A stretch of 64,000 nt of DNA from Salticus scenicus. Lineage: Eukaryota > Arthropoda > Arachnida > Araneae > Salticidae. Shown one piece after another: positions 1-10,193 of the stretch. The DNA is taken from assembly GCA_963930645.1 (NCBI GenBank), contig CAWVNO010000530.1, positions 62,001 to 126,000 of the forward strand, written 5' to 3'. The translations under genes were made by a program, and so were the position numbers. The notes below the pieces were generated by a model that searched no databases, was not told the origin of the DNA, and worked only from the letters and a program-made list of their open reading frames with translations. How positions within the stretch are numbered: the stretch's first letter is position 1; each line of letters begins with the position of its first letter.

Positions 1-125
1 ACTTTAGAAGCCAACTGAGAAATATAGCTTTAGCAGCCAACTGAGAAATATAACTTTAGAAACCAACTTCATCAACCAACCATCATATCAACCAACCAAC
101 CTTGAAAAAAAAAAAAAAAAAAAAA

Positions 126-164
<39 letters not shown>

Positions 165-1047
165 GTTGGTTGGTTGGTTGATATATATTTGTTTCCTCGT
201 TCATCACTTTTCATTTATTAAGATTAGCTTTTCAATTTCATCCTGGCCTTTTCATGTTTTTACCCAAATGCTAAGTTTCAAAAGTCTCGATAAACTTGAA
301 ACAGGTGTGTCTTCTCATTTTAAATGAAACAGGTGTGTCTTCTCATCTTAAATGAAACATGTCTATCTTAAATGTGGATCGCTTTGCCATCCAAGAGGCC
401 TTCATGAAAATTAAAACCGGCTGGGTGTATCTATGACAAAACGTAGCAATTAGATGTTTGAAATCTGACTGAGTCCATAACCTTCTACAGTTTCCCTTTA
501 AAATTTGTCTAAGCTATAGTAGTCTGTTCAAAAGTATCGTTTAAACGTGGATCAGCTATGCAAGAGGTCATGATAAAACTGAGTCCTGTATCTGAAACAG
601 GTCAAAACGAAGACCTGGCAATTGAAAACGGGGCATCGCTTAGCAGGCAAAATTTAAACGAGCTGGGCTATAAACGTAACCATTGAATTGTAAATGCTGG
701 GCCATGCTTAGCAGTAGCAGCCCATATTGTAAAAATAATATTTACGAGATACAATGGCAAAGCGTAGAAAGACAAATGGAAAGCTTAAAAAGTCCGTGCC
801 AGTCTATAGCATCATTTTAAATGTTAATATTGAGCCATCCAAGAGGCCTTGATAGAAATCGGCTGGCCGTTGTCTGAAACACGACAAATCAATATGTACG
901 CTTGAAATCTGAAAGACGTAGAGAGTAGCAGCCTATATTGTAAAAATTTAAAATTATAAACTTCAAAAGTGGATATATGTAGGAAGTGTGTTAAGTTCTA
1001 AAGTCACGTGACCACACCCACTCTTGAAATAAACCAACCAACCAACC

Positions 1048-1117
<70 letters not shown>

Positions 1118-1606
1118 CAAGGTTGGTTGGTTGGTTCATTTCAAGAGTGGGTGTGGTCACGTGACTCGGATCAAAAAGTGATATAACAGAGATTGATTTC
1201 GGAGCTAAAAAGAAGAACCCAAATTGTCTCCCCAACTGGCTGAACCCAGATTAGGTATTTTTTAGCTTGAAATCTTAGCTGATCTGAGTTTGGTCGTTAG
1301 TAAAAAATATCAGCGGATTTTTCTAAGGCCCAAATGAAATTCTTTCAAACTAAATCTGGCAGACTAGAATTTTATTAAGAAATACATACTCATAAAGATA
1401 ATCCCTCCCATCATCCCCGAGATCTCTTTAAGAAGATACCGTACAACGTAAAGTCAGATCCGTCTCGGTACCACGTCTGGACTCGTCCGACGTTCAGATC
1501 AAATGAATATCGTTAGCCCGCTTAGAGAGAGATTTGGCATAGTGCCAAGTTTTTACTGAGTCGATACACGGGAATGAGTCGATACTGTGTCGCATGACAA
1601 TACCGC
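1..1606. repeat. Gene-free repeats with two A/T hairpins
   Basis: Starts with copies of a roughly 25-base unit (GCCAACTGAGAAATATA...). An A/T hairpin at 105-161 is flanked by ACCAACCAACC and GGTTGGTTGGTTGG arms. 240-960 holds degenerate repeats (Polypurine-poor blocks with AGGCCTTCATGAAAATT and similar words) that recur at 3700-3990, 12600-13380 and 14200-14830. No credible gene; the lysine/phenylalanine-rich ORF here is the translation of the hairpin. Confidence 0.7.
1003..1165. repeat. 163-base palindrome with GTCACGTGAC ends and A/T core
   Basis: Arms of about 50 bases run from GTCACGTGAC (1003-1012) through CACACCCACTCTTGAAAT and ACCAACCAACC into an A/T core (1053-1117), then mirror out to GTCACGTGAC (1156-1165). 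The end sequence is the symmetric bHLH-ZIP E-box (USF/TFE/CLEAR type). The mirrored copy is at 12439-12592. Confidence 0.85.
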
Positions 1607-3127
1607 TTAGACATCTTCATAATTGGACAATCTATATTTCAAGCTATCATTTTCCGCTTGCAAGCTAACCATTCCCTCTTTCAGGCTAGCAACTTCAGCT
1701 TTCAGGTTAGCAATTTCGTGCATGTGTAAATCAAAAATATGTTCCAAGTATTCCATTTTTTGCATTTGCAGCGTTTTGATTTCATTTTTGAGAGTCTCTG
1801 TATTATTTTCGTAAATCTCTTTCATATTTTTCATTTCGGCCTCTATCCCTTTGCAGCGTCTCAATATGGGCATCACGCACTGAAAGCACATCTGTTGACG
1901 CTTGCTAGGCACCCAATAATCTTCTTTTACGACTTCGTAAAACAGCTTGTAATCTTCTTCGGTCTGCGTGCCTCTCGTAAAATACATCTTTTTTTCGTTG
2001 TTCAGATGCAAGAAGTATTGGGTATGTGTACTAGACGACTTGAAATTTCTCGATACGGGTAGTACCAGTTTCAATTTTATGTCTGGCAAATGTTTGATTT
2101 TGATTTTATATTTTCCGTCGATGAACGCCATTGGAACTCTGAGCAATTTAACGGGATGCCTGCAGGCATAATTTTGGGTTAGTAGCCTCATGATGCCTCC
2201 GTTCCAGAGCGTAGCCAAGACCAATCTGAAATCTTTGGGAAGCGTCTCTTGGATGTAAAAATGTTTCCTGTTACCAACTCCTAGTTGGCTTCCGAATGAA
2301 AAATTACAGCTGGATTTTCGGTTGCTGAGATATCCCAGCGTATTGACCAAATGCCAGACGGTCTCTATGGATTTGCTTTTCAGGCATCTGTAACCGACAT
2401 ACGGTCGCTCGTCGGGCCTGATCCTACCCCACACGTTCTTGTGAAAATGATCTTCTGAAGGAGTTACCACGACCATGTGCCTATGCTGCCTGAATTTGGG
2501 ATTTTGTTCCCTGCCGCCGTCGCACCAGCAAGAAAAGGGTAGGGTTTGTGTCAAGCCGTCGTCTCTATCCATGAATCTTATAAAATCTCTATAGGCTACG
2601 GCTCGCACCATGACGTGGATAAACGCTAGGTCGCCTTGAAGATATCTCAGCACGCAAGAGGCGGCCAAGTTCAGCGTTTCGTCTTCAAACGGTACGGGTG
2701 GAGGCTCTAATTCGATCGGCCAGACGGGTTCGTAGGCCCAGTCATCCATGAAGAAACGCGTATGTTCGAAAAAATCTTCTTTTGCGCACATTGGGCTGAA
2801 ATCGAAAAATTCGTATGGGTCGGCAGCAGGATCATCATCAGAATCAGGTTCAGGTTCAGGTTCAGGCTCAGGTTCAGTCATCCTAAATCTAAAATTTCTA
2901 AAGCATTCTATCAAATGATCAGCGGCTCCGTTCTTTTCCCCTCTTTGGAATGTAAATTGGCCCTCGCACCAAACGCAGCATGTTAAAGGGTCCATGGCGG
3001 TTTCATTCTTACAATGCCTTTCATAATGTTTGGGCAAGACGAGAACGTTGCAGCGCGGACACGAAAACTGAGTTCTGTCGCCTGCGAGAGCGTTCATATA
3101 CCTTCTCAAATTGGGACCGGCAGGCAT
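1607..3127 (-). CDS. Zinc-finger / HUH-endonuclease-like protein, IR1 left copy
   Basis: 506 residues, identical to 10477-11997. Seen: two Cys/His fingers at the N-terminus (C23, C26, H38, C39; C51, C54, H71, C75), an (EP)n acidic stretch at 85-94, a conserved core at about 105-355, and a heptad-rich coiled coil at about 415-500. Within the core, HRHMVVV (215-221) follows a hydrophobic strand with CWCDGG, and a helix with LGYLSNRK (Tyr266) lies about 50 residues on. This order resembles the HxH and tyrosine motifs of HUH replication initiators and transposases. The residue between the histidines is Arg rather than hydrophobic, so the assignment is inference. The start is fixed by an ATG 55 bases after a TATA box. 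Alternative: a zinc-finger DNA-binding protein without nuclease activity. That the gene is real is near certain; its function is not known. Confidence 0.9.
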   Translation of the reverse strand: MPAGPNLRRYMNALAGDRTQFSCPRCNVLVLPKHYERHCKNETAMDPLTCCVWCEGQFTFQRGEKNGAADHLIECFRNFRFRMTEPEPEPEPEPDSDDDPAADPYEFFDFSPMCAKEDFFEHTRFFMDDWAYEPVWPIELEPPPVPFEDETLNLAASCVLRYLQGDLAFIHVMVRAVAYRDFIRFMDRDDGLTQTLPFSCWCDGGREQNPKFRQHRHMVVVTPSEDHFHKNVWGRIRPDERPYVGYRCLKSKSIETVWHLVNTLGYLSNRKSSCNFSFGSQLGVGNRKHFYIQETLPKDFRLVLATLWNGGIMRLLTQNYACRHPVKLLRVPMAFIDGKYKIKIKHLPDIKLKLVLPVSRNFKSSSTHTQYFLHLNNEKKMYFTRGTQTEEDYKLFYEVVKEDYWVPSKRQQMCFQCVMPILRRCKGIEAEMKNMKEIYENNTETLKNEIKTLQMQKMEYLEHIFDLHMHEIANLKAEVASLKEGMVSLQAENDSLKYRLSNYEDV

Positions 3128-3179
3128 TGTAGAAGAGTGGCTTGAAGATGGCTGGATATAATTTTATAATTTACAAGGG

Positions 3180-3256
3180 TCGGTATATATAGGCAAAGTA
3201 AAGAAGCCACGCCCACTTAAAAAAAAAAAAAAAATTTTTTTTTTTTTTTTTTTTTT
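3180..3256 (-). promoter_or_regulatory. GC box, TATA box and A/T hairpin of the left 506-residue gene
   Basis: Read on the minus strand: A/T palindrome (3219-3256), then GTGGGCGTGGC (3206-3216), then TATATATA (3184-3191), with the ATG at 3127. GGGCGTGG is a KLF/Sp-type box. Confidence 0.7.
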
Positions 3257-3395
3257 ATGACCTTGAAGCTTGACTCGTGTGACCTTGTCTGGTTATATAT
3301 AATTATTTATTTATCTCTTCCTATAATGTGTTGTCCATTTGATTAATACTATTTTCATAATTACGTTTCAATTTTTATGGATCCAATATAGGCCG

Positions 3396-3632
3396 CTACT
3401 CTATAGATTGAGGTTTTACTTTTGCAAATTGATTTCCAACAGCGAATGAGTATTTTGTATTTGAAGCTCGGCAGTTTCCTCGTAACTGGCTTTGAGCTGC
3501 CGTCTCACTTTCCAGTTTCAGCTCGTCGCAGCGTGCCATGACAGACTTTACCCATAGGATGCACATCTGCTGCCAATAATCATTTCCAACGAGCCTGGTT
3601 TGGCTACACATTTGCTTGCCTGGAATCTTCAT
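3396..3632 (-). pseudogene. Remnant of the C-terminal part of a zinc-finger/HUH-like gene (left copy)
   Basis: A 78-codon open frame whose middle (NDYW, QQMC, ARCDELK) lines up with the region of the 506-residue family just before the coiled coil (EDYW, QQMCF, RRCKGIE). The finger and core regions are missing and no TATA box sits close upstream. It is most simply a decayed fragment; expression as a small protein cannot be excluded. The same fragment is at 9957-10193. Confidence 0.55.
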
Positions 3633-4498
3633 TTATAATTTGTTGGGACCTCTCTTAAATAAAAAGAAATACTATTTCAAGATTAAGCATGGACTTGGCT
3701 ATATATTGGTAGCAACTCATGTTGTAAAAATTTAAACGTAATTATAAAAATAGTATTAACGCGAGCCAATGACAAAGCGTAGAAAGACAAATGAAAAGCG
3801 TAAAAAGTAGCGGCCCGTGTCCAAATGCTAGTCTATGGCATCATTTTAAATGAAACCATTGAGCCATCCAAGAGGCCTTCATGAAAATTGAAACCGGCTG
3901 ACTGCTATCTGAAACACGACAAATCGATAGGTGAAAGACGTAGAGAGTAGCAGCCCATATCGTAAAAATTTAAAATTATAAACCTCAAATGGTAAAGTCC
4001 AACACGATATATCTATAGTAATGGTCTTCAGAGTTGGCTTCTAAAGTTATATTGTTTATCCAATCAAATTCATTGTAGATGGCGCTGCAGTCTATATATA
4101 TAGTATATATATAGTATATCTATTTGGGTGGGTGGGAGTGGAATTTATTTCTTCTACTGTAAGGTCATGCATAAACTAGCTCCTGATGTCCAAACCCATT
4201 TCCTTTAAAATAGGATGGGATAACGTTATTTATACAATATTGGCTTTGAAAACAAGATATTTATAGACTTTTGTCTGACAAATGACAAGATCTTGCAGGT
4301 TTTCATGAAATCAGAATAAATCATGAGTTTTTATAGAAAAATCTAACTATCTAGAGTCAATGAATATACATCTTGCTCAAAACACATTACGAGGCATAGT
4401 GACTAGACGACCGTTCCTGGCAAATGTTGAGAGACAATGAGGGTGTAGTCACGTTAGCAGTTCTATATATAGACAAGATCATCAACCAACCAACTGTG

Positions 4499-4529
<31 letters not shown>

Positions 4530-4746
4530 TTTTTTTTTTTTTTTTTTTTTTCGTGTGACCTTGAAGCTTGTCTATATTTAATATGGCTAACGTGACCACT
4601 AACTCATTGTGTCTCGACATTTGCCAGGAACGGTCGTCTAGTCACTATACCACGTAATGTATTTTAAGTAAGATGTACGTTTTCATGAAATCAGAATGAT
4701 ATCATGGGTTTTATAGAATATAATAAACTAAACTAAATAAACTATT
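3633..4746. repeat. Gene-free: dispersed repeat block and A/T hairpin
   Basis: Degenerate repeats (3700-3990), a copy of the dispersed CTCF-like block in reverse orientation (about 4060-4265), then an A/T hairpin (4499-4551) flanked by near-mirrored ~100-base arms containing CTAGACGACCGTTCCTGGCA. No gene seen. Confidence 0.65.
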
Positions 4747-4853
4747 AGAAATAAAATATTTTTTTTATCTGTATTTATACATGCAGACATTTCCGCTTCG
4801 CGGAAATGTCTGCATGTTTAAATACAGATATAAAAAATATTTTATTTCATACT
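4747..4853. repeat. About 100-base palindrome with GCGAAGC-type centre
   Basis: Arms read AAATAAAATATTTTTT, ATCTGTATTTA, CATGCAGACATTTCCGC and mirror back after a three-base TTC loop (complement of GAA). Each arm is about 45 bases with a few mismatches (ATTTATAC against GTTTAAAT). It cuts off the 3' end of the adjacent pseudogene. Confidence 0.9.
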
Positions 4854-4859
4854 CAATTA

Positions 4860-5558
4860 TAGGGTCTCGTAAAGAGTTTCATCTCGCTGATTTCGAGTTT
4901 CAGCTTGTCGCGCAACAGGCTTGCTACAACCTGCAGGTTTCCACGATGCCAAAAAGCATTTTATAATCTAGTTCAGTTTGTTTGCCAAGCTTGAAATACA
5001 TCTTTCTACCGTTGATCAGATGCAATCTTCACAAGACTTGAAATTTTTGGACACGGGCAGCACCAAATTCAATTCTGGTAAATGTTTAATTTGGATGCGT
5101 CATTTGCCAATAATAAACTCCATTGGGACCTTGATAAGCGTTTTCCAGTTTAAATATCTCTGATCTAAGAGTTTGGTTCGTCAAAGAGCCAATACTAGCT
5201 TAAAGCTAGCAAAGAGCCGATACTAGCTTATAATCGCTCGACAGCGTCTCTTTGATATAAAAATGATTTCCGGCACCTGCTGAGATATCCTAACGCGTTG
5301 AACCATACGGATGCTATATCTTTTCTCTTGAGACATTTGAAACTTACATGAGGTCGGGTTTGATTTTAAGCTTCTGCCAAATTTGATTTTGCCATTGCAC
5401 GAAACGCAACAAAGCCAGGCATTCACGTTATGTTTATCAGACATCTGATAGTCTTTAGCCAAAATTAAAAATTTGCCTTTGCAAAGTGGACAATAGAACG
5501 GAACGGCATCTCGATAGAGGGTGTCTCTATAACGTTTTAAATTATGCTTAGCTGCCAT
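4860..5558 (-). pseudogene. Frameshifted, internally deleted zinc-finger/HUH-like gene (left copy)
   Basis: Begins with an ATG and an intact first finger (MAAKHN..., CPLC, then CVSC). The sequence then jumps across a large deletion to the region around the LGY motif in another frame, and continues with stops and shifts through fragments matching the family's later core (HLP, LVLPVS, KMYFKLG, TELDYK) to the start of the coiled coil. It ends where the 100-base palindrome begins. The TATA box (5649-5655) survives. The IR1 right copy has the same lesions, so the decay predates duplication of the arm or the arms have been homogenised. Confidence 0.8.
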
Positions 5559-5714
5559 GCAAATACAATATAACTGGAGACCAAAAATTAAACAGCCGTC
5601 TTGTAGCAATCTAAATAAATTATGCTGGATTGAAATTTTTCAAGCTGCTTATATAGAGCTAATCTAAGCAAGATGACCTTGAAAATATAGCCAGTCAAGT
5701 TTCAAGGTCACATT

Positions 5715-5731
5715 AAAAAAAAAAAAAAAAA

Positions 5732-5765
<34 letters not shown>
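5715..5765. repeat. A/T hairpin at the inner edge of the IR1 left arm
   Basis: A(21)T(30), preceded by TCAAGGTCA and followed by AAGAGTGGGTGTGGCCTTGA, which pairs with the loop gene's promoter copy at 7641-7660. Confidence 0.85.
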
Positions 5766-5769
<4 letters not shown>

Positions 5770-5799
5770 GTGGGTGTGGCCTTGAACATAGACTATATA

Positions 5800-6044
5800 A
5801 ATCATTCCTCACATACTCGCATTATCATTGGTGTCTGATCAGTTTTTTGCCAACAACTATATGGGTTCGTATTTAGACAATCATTGTTTAAGCTCAACGT
5901 TATCTACATTTAAGTTAGAATTTACATGTTTTTAATTGAGTATTTTCTGCCTTCAGACGTTTAACGTTTATTGTTAAGGTGACGTTTTCTTTTCTCAGAT
6001 TGAGAGTTTCTGTCTTGAAATGTTTAATGTTTATTTTTAAACTG
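5800..6044. other. 3' flank of the loop gene
   Basis: Unique AT-rich DNA inside the IR1 loop. Short words such as TTTAACGTTTATTG recur and look like decayed coiled-coil codons beyond the present stop codon of the loop gene. No separate gene seen. Confidence 0.4.
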
Positions 6045-7565
6045 CTATTTTCTAATGTTAGTTTGGCATTTTTTGCTTTCAAGGCGTCGTTTTCTTTTTT
6101 TTGGCTTCACAATTTCGTCATTTTGTAATTTATAAATTCTTTCGTTTAAGGCCTCTAGCTTATCTCTCAACTTTTGCGTCTCTTTTTCGTAAAGAGTTTT
6201 CATTTCGCGGATTTCCTTTTTCAGCACGTCGCATGTTTCCGTCTCTTTTTCGTAAAGAGTTTTCATCTCGCTAATTTCTTTTTTCAGCTCGTCGCATATC
6301 TGCATGTAAGGTTTCGCGCACATAAAACAGGCTTGCTGCAACCTGCAGGGTTCCCACCATTCGTCTTTCACAATGCCAAAAACCAGCTTGTAATCTCGTT
6401 CAGTTTGTCTGCCTAGTTTAAAATACATCTTTTTGCCGTCGATCAGATGCAAGAAGTGCTCGGTGGGCTCTCTCGAAGACTTGAGAGTTTCAGTAACAGG
6501 CAGCACCATATTCAATTGTATGCTGGGCAGGTGTTTAACTTGGATTCGCCATTTTCCATCGATGAACGACATAGGACCTTCTAGCAATCTCTTCGGTTTC
6601 CAGACGTAATACTTCTGATTGAGAAGCCTTATGATGCCTCCATCCCACAGCGTAGCCAAGACCAGCCTATAGTCTCTCGGAAGCGTCTTTTGGATATAAA
6701 AATGGTTCATGCTGCCTTCTTCCGCACAATCGTCGAAAGAAAAATTGCATTTGGACCTGCGCCTGCTGATATATCCCAAAGCGTTGACCAAATGCCAGAC
6801 GGATTCTATATCTTTTCTCAAGAGGCACTTGAAACCGGAATAAGGTCGCTCTACGGGCTTGATCTTATTCCATACGTTTTTCTGAAAATGTTCATGAGAT
6901 AGAGATACAGCTATCATATGTCTATGATGCCTGAATTTAGGATCTTTTTCAGTACCTCCGTTGCACCAACAAGAAAAAGGTAGAGTCTGCGTATTGCCAT
7001 TGTCGTTGTCCATATGCTGGAGAAAGTTCTCATAGGCCGTAGCTCGAACCATTACATGAATAAATGCTCGGTCAGCTTGTAGATATTTCAAAACGCATGC
7101 GGCTGCCAAATTGAGCGTTTCGTCTTGAAAAGAAACAGGCAGTCTCTCTAACTCGATTGGCCAGACGGGTTCATAGGCCCGGCTACCGTCTGGAAAAATC
7201 TGATCATGTCCAAAAAAGTTATTATTCTCACACATAGGGTTGAAGTTGAAATACGTGTAAGGTTCATCTGAAACGGGCACATCATCTTCTTCGGGTAAGG
7301 GTTTGGCAATCCGAATTTTAAATTGCAAATAACAGTTTATAAGATGATCGGCCGCCAGGTATTTCTTTCGCCGCTGGAATGTGTGCCGTCTCTTGTTGTC
7401 AGGACACCAAACACATTTCAGCAAAGGGTCTATGTTGCGCTGTTCATGACAATGCTTTTCATATTTTTTAGGTAATATCAGGACTTGGCAATGGGGACAT
7501 TTAAACTCAAATACATCTCTCTTAATAAGATTCCTATACTTTTGCATCGTGTCACGAGCCGCCAT
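6045..7565 (-). CDS. Zinc-finger / HUH-endonuclease-like protein, IR1 loop paralogue
   Basis: 506 residues, a diverged relative of the arm genes and the only intact gene in the loop. Fingers: C23, C26, H38, C39 and C51, C54, H74, C78. Core motifs are kept: CWCNGG, RHHRHMIAVS and LGYISRRRSKCNF, so both histidines, the tyrosine and a basic cluster after it are conserved while surrounding residues vary. The coiled coil contains a recent internal duplication (EMKTLYEKET occurs twice). The extreme C-terminus is strongly basic (KPKKRKRR), a likely nuclear localisation signal absent from the arm copies. The ATG lies about 60 bases after a TATA box. Because it sits between inverted arms, recombination between them would flip this gene. 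Confidence 0.9.
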   Translation of the reverse strand: MAARDTMQKYRNLIKRDVFEFKCPHCQVLILPKKYEKHCHEQRNIDPLLKCVWCPDNKRRHTFQRRKKYLAADHLINCYLQFKIRIAKPLPEEDDVPVSDEPYTYFNFNPMCENNNFFGHDQIFPDGSRAYEPVWPIELERLPVSFQDETLNLAAACVLKYLQADRAFIHVMVRATAYENFLQHMDNDNGNTQTLPFSCWCNGGTEKDPKFRHHRHMIAVSLSHEHFQKNVWNKIKPVERPYSGFKCLLRKDIESVWHLVNALGYISRRRSKCNFSFDDCAEEGSMNHFYIQKTLPRDYRLVLATLWDGGIIRLLNQKYYVWKPKRLLEGPMSFIDGKWRIQVKHLPSIQLNMVLPVTETLKSSREPTEHFLHLIDGKKMYFKLGRQTERDYKLVFGIVKDEWWEPCRLQQACFMCAKPYMQICDELKKEISEMKTLYEKETETCDVLKKEIREMKTLYEKETQKLRDKLEALNERIYKLQNDEIVKPKKRKRRLESKKCQTNIRK

Positions 7566-7624
7566 AATTATATTAGGCTGAGTAAGGAAAAAAGATAATA
7601 GTTTATAAATTCATTTGTCAAGGG

Positions 7625-7679
7625 TATATATAGTCTATGTTCAAGGCCACACCCACTCTTAAAAAAAAAAAAAAAAAAA

Positions 7680-7720
<41 letters not shown>
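7625..7720 (-). promoter_or_regulatory. Promoter of the loop gene with A/T hairpin
   Basis: Minus strand: A/T palindrome (7661-7720), AAGAGTGGGTGTGGCC (7646-7660), a TCAAGGCCA half-site (7641-7649) and TATATATA (7625-7632). The GC box carries GTGGGTGTGG instead of GTGGGCGTGG. Confidence 0.65.
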
Positions 7721-7723
<3 letters not shown>

Positions 7724-7789
7724 GTGACCTTGAAACTTGACTGGCTATATTTTCAAGGTCATCTTGCTTAGATTAGCTCTATATAAGCA

Positions 7790-7796
7790 GCTTGAA
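7790..7796 (+). promoter_or_regulatory. TATA box of the decayed gene (right copy)
   Basis: TATATAA 80 bases before the old ATG at 7877; a TCAAGGTCA half-site is at 7752-7760. The promoter looks intact although the reading frame is not. Confidence 0.55.
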
Positions 7797-7876
7797 AAAT
7801 TTCAATCCAGCATAATTTATTTAGATTGCTACAAGACGGCTGTTTAATTTTTGGTCTCCAGTTATATTGTATTTGC

Positions 7877-8575
7877 ATGGCAGCTAAGCATAATTTAAAA
7901 CGTTATAGAGACACCCTCTATCGAGATGCCGTTCCGTTCTATTGTCCACTTTGCAAAGGCAAATTTTTAATTTTGGCTAAAGACTATCAGATGTCTGATA
8001 AACATAACGTGAATGCCTGGCTTTGTTGCGTTTCGTGCAATGGCAAAATCAAATTTGGCAGAAGCTTAAAATCAAACCCGACCTCATGTAAGTTTCAAAT
8101 GTCTCAAGAGAAAAGATATAGCATCCGTATGGTTCAACGCGTTAGGATATCTCAGCAGGTGCCGGAAATCATTTTTATATCAAAGAGACGCTGTCGAGCG
8201 ATTATAAGCTAGTATCGGCTCTTTGCTAGCTTTAAGCTAGTATTGGCTCTTTGACGAACCAAACTCTTAGATCAGAGATATTTAAACTGGAAAACGCTTA
8301 TCAAGGTCCCAATGGAGTTTATTATTGGCAAATGACGCATCCAAATTAAACATTTACCAGAATTGAATTTGGTGCTGCCCGTGTCCAAAAATTTCAAGTC
8401 TTGTGAAGATTGCATCTGATCAACGGTAGAAAGATGTATTTCAAGCTTGGCAAACAAACTGAACTAGATTATAAAATGCTTTTTGGCATCGTGGAAACCT
8501 GCAGGTTGTAGCAAGCCTGTTGCGCGACAAGCTGAAACTCGAAATCAGCGAGATGAAACTCTTTACGAGACCCTA
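7877..8575 (+). pseudogene. Frameshifted, internally deleted zinc-finger/HUH-like gene (right copy)
   Basis: Mirror of 4860-5558 with the same breaks: intact first finger, deletion of the region up to the tyrosine motif, several frame changes and in-frame stops, and truncation of the coiled coil next to the palindrome at 8583. Only the first ~100 codons could give a protein. Confidence 0.8.
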
Positions 8576-8582
8576 TAATTGA

Positions 8583-8689
8583 GTATGAAATAAAATATTT
8601 TTTATATCTGTATTTAAACATGCAGACATTTCCGCGAAGCGGAAATGTCTGCATGTATAAATACAGATAAAAAAAATATTTTATTTCTA
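8583..8689. repeat. About 100-base palindrome with GCGAAGC centre
   Basis: Mirror copy of 4747-4853, here with GAA as the loop: TTCCGC-GAA-GCGGAA. Confidence 0.9.
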
Positions 8690-8904
8690 ATAGTTTATTT
8701 AGTTTAGTTTATTATATTCTATAAAACCCATGATATCATTCTGATTTCATGAAAACGTACATCTTACTTAAAATACATTACGTGGTATAGTGACTAGACG
8801 ACCGTTCCTGGCAAATGTCGAGACACAATGAGTTAGTGGTCACGTTAGCCATATTAAATATAGACAAGCTTCAAGGTCACACGAAAAAAAAAAAAAAAAA
8901 AAAA

Positions 8905-8935
<31 letters not shown>

Positions 8936-9956
8936 CACAGTTGGTTGGTTGATGATCTTGTCTATATATAGAACTGCTAACGTGACTACACCCTCATTGT
9001 CTCTCAACATTTGCCAGGAACGGTCGTCTAGTCACTATGCCTCGTAATGTGTTTTGAGCAAGATGTATATTCATTGACTCTAGATAGTTAGATTTTTCTA
9101 TAAAAACTCATGATTTATTCTGATTTCATGAAAACCTGCAAGATCTTGTCATTTGTCAGACAAAAGTCTATAAATATCTTGTTTTCAAAGCCAATATTGT
9201 ATAAATAACGTTATCCCATCCTATTTTAAAGGAAATGGGTTTGGACATCAGGAGCTAGTTTATGCATGACCTTACAGTAGAAGAAATAAATTGCAAGATC
9301 TTGTCATTTGTCAGACAAAAGTCTATAAATATCTTGTTTTCAAAGCCAATATTGTATAAATAACGTTATCCCATCCTATTTTAAAGGAAATGGGTTTGGA
9401 CATCAGGAGCTAGTTTATGCATGACCTTACAGTAGAAGAAATAAATTCCACTCCCACCCACCCAAATAGATATACTATATATATACTATATATATAGACT
9501 GCAGCGCCATCTACAATGAATTTGATTGGATAAACAATATAACTTTAGAAGCCAACTCTGAAGACCATTACTATAGATATATCGTGTTGGACTTTACCAT
9601 TTGAGGTTTATAATTTTAAATTTTTACGATATGGGCTGCTACTCTCTACGTCTTTCACCTATCGATTTGTCGTGTTTCAGATAGCAGTCAGCCGGTTTCA
9701 ATTTTCATGAAGGCCTCTTGGATGGCTCAATGGTTTCATTTAAAATGATGCCATAGACTAGCATTTGGACACGGGCCGCTACTTTTTACGCTTTTCATTT
9801 GTCTTTCTACGCTTTGTCATTGGCTCGCGTTAATACTATTTTTATAATTACGTTTAAATTTTTACAACATGAGTTGCTACCAATATATAGCCAAGTCCAT
9901 GCTTAATCTTGAAATAGTATTTCTTTTTATTTAAGAGAGGTCCCAACAAATTATAA
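8690..9956. repeat. Gene-free: A/T hairpin, duplicated block, degenerate repeats
   Basis: A/T hairpin at 8884-8935 with long near-mirrored flanks. A 154-base direct duplication occupies 9138-9446 (from TGCAAGATCTTGTCATTTGTC to AAGAAATAAAT), followed by TATATATACTATATATATAGACT and GCAGCGCCATCTAC (9501-9514). 9560-9900 holds degenerate repeats. No gene seen. Confidence 0.7.
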
Positions 9957-10193
9957 ATGAAGATTCCAGGCAAGCAAATGTGTAGCCAAACCAGGCTCGT
10001 TGGAAATGATTATTGGCAGCAGATGTGCATCCTATGGGTAAAGTCTGTCATGGCACGCTGCGACGAGCTGAAACTGGAAAGTGAGACGGCAGCTCAAAGC
10101 CAGTTACGAGGAAACTGCCGAGCTTCAAATACAAAATACTCATTCGCTGTTGGAAATCAATTTGCAAAAGTAAAACCTCAATCTATAGAGTAG
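9957..10193 (+). pseudogene. Remnant of the C-terminal part of a zinc-finger/HUH-like gene (right copy)
   Basis: Mirror of 3396-3632, identical in translation. Only the stretch before the family's coiled coil is recognisable. Confidence 0.55.

Larger units (their letters stand above)
1..5799. repeat. Large inverted repeat IR1, left arm
   Basis: The reverse complement of this segment is found at 7626-13603. Position x pairs with about 13435-x near the loop and about 13604-x further out. The difference comes from a 154-base duplication in the right arm and from A/T tract lengths. The zinc-finger/HUH-like proteins encoded in both arms are identical. The arm reaches the window edge and may continue beyond it. 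Confidence 0.93.

Noticed and set aside
963..1235. Lys/Phe-rich ORFs across A/T tracts (also 4387, 12369, 14006, 15145, 22119, 40796, 54205, 55868 and others)
   Set aside because: They are translations of AAA/TTT hairpin cores and repeat flanks, differ with tract length, and are not conserved as proteins.
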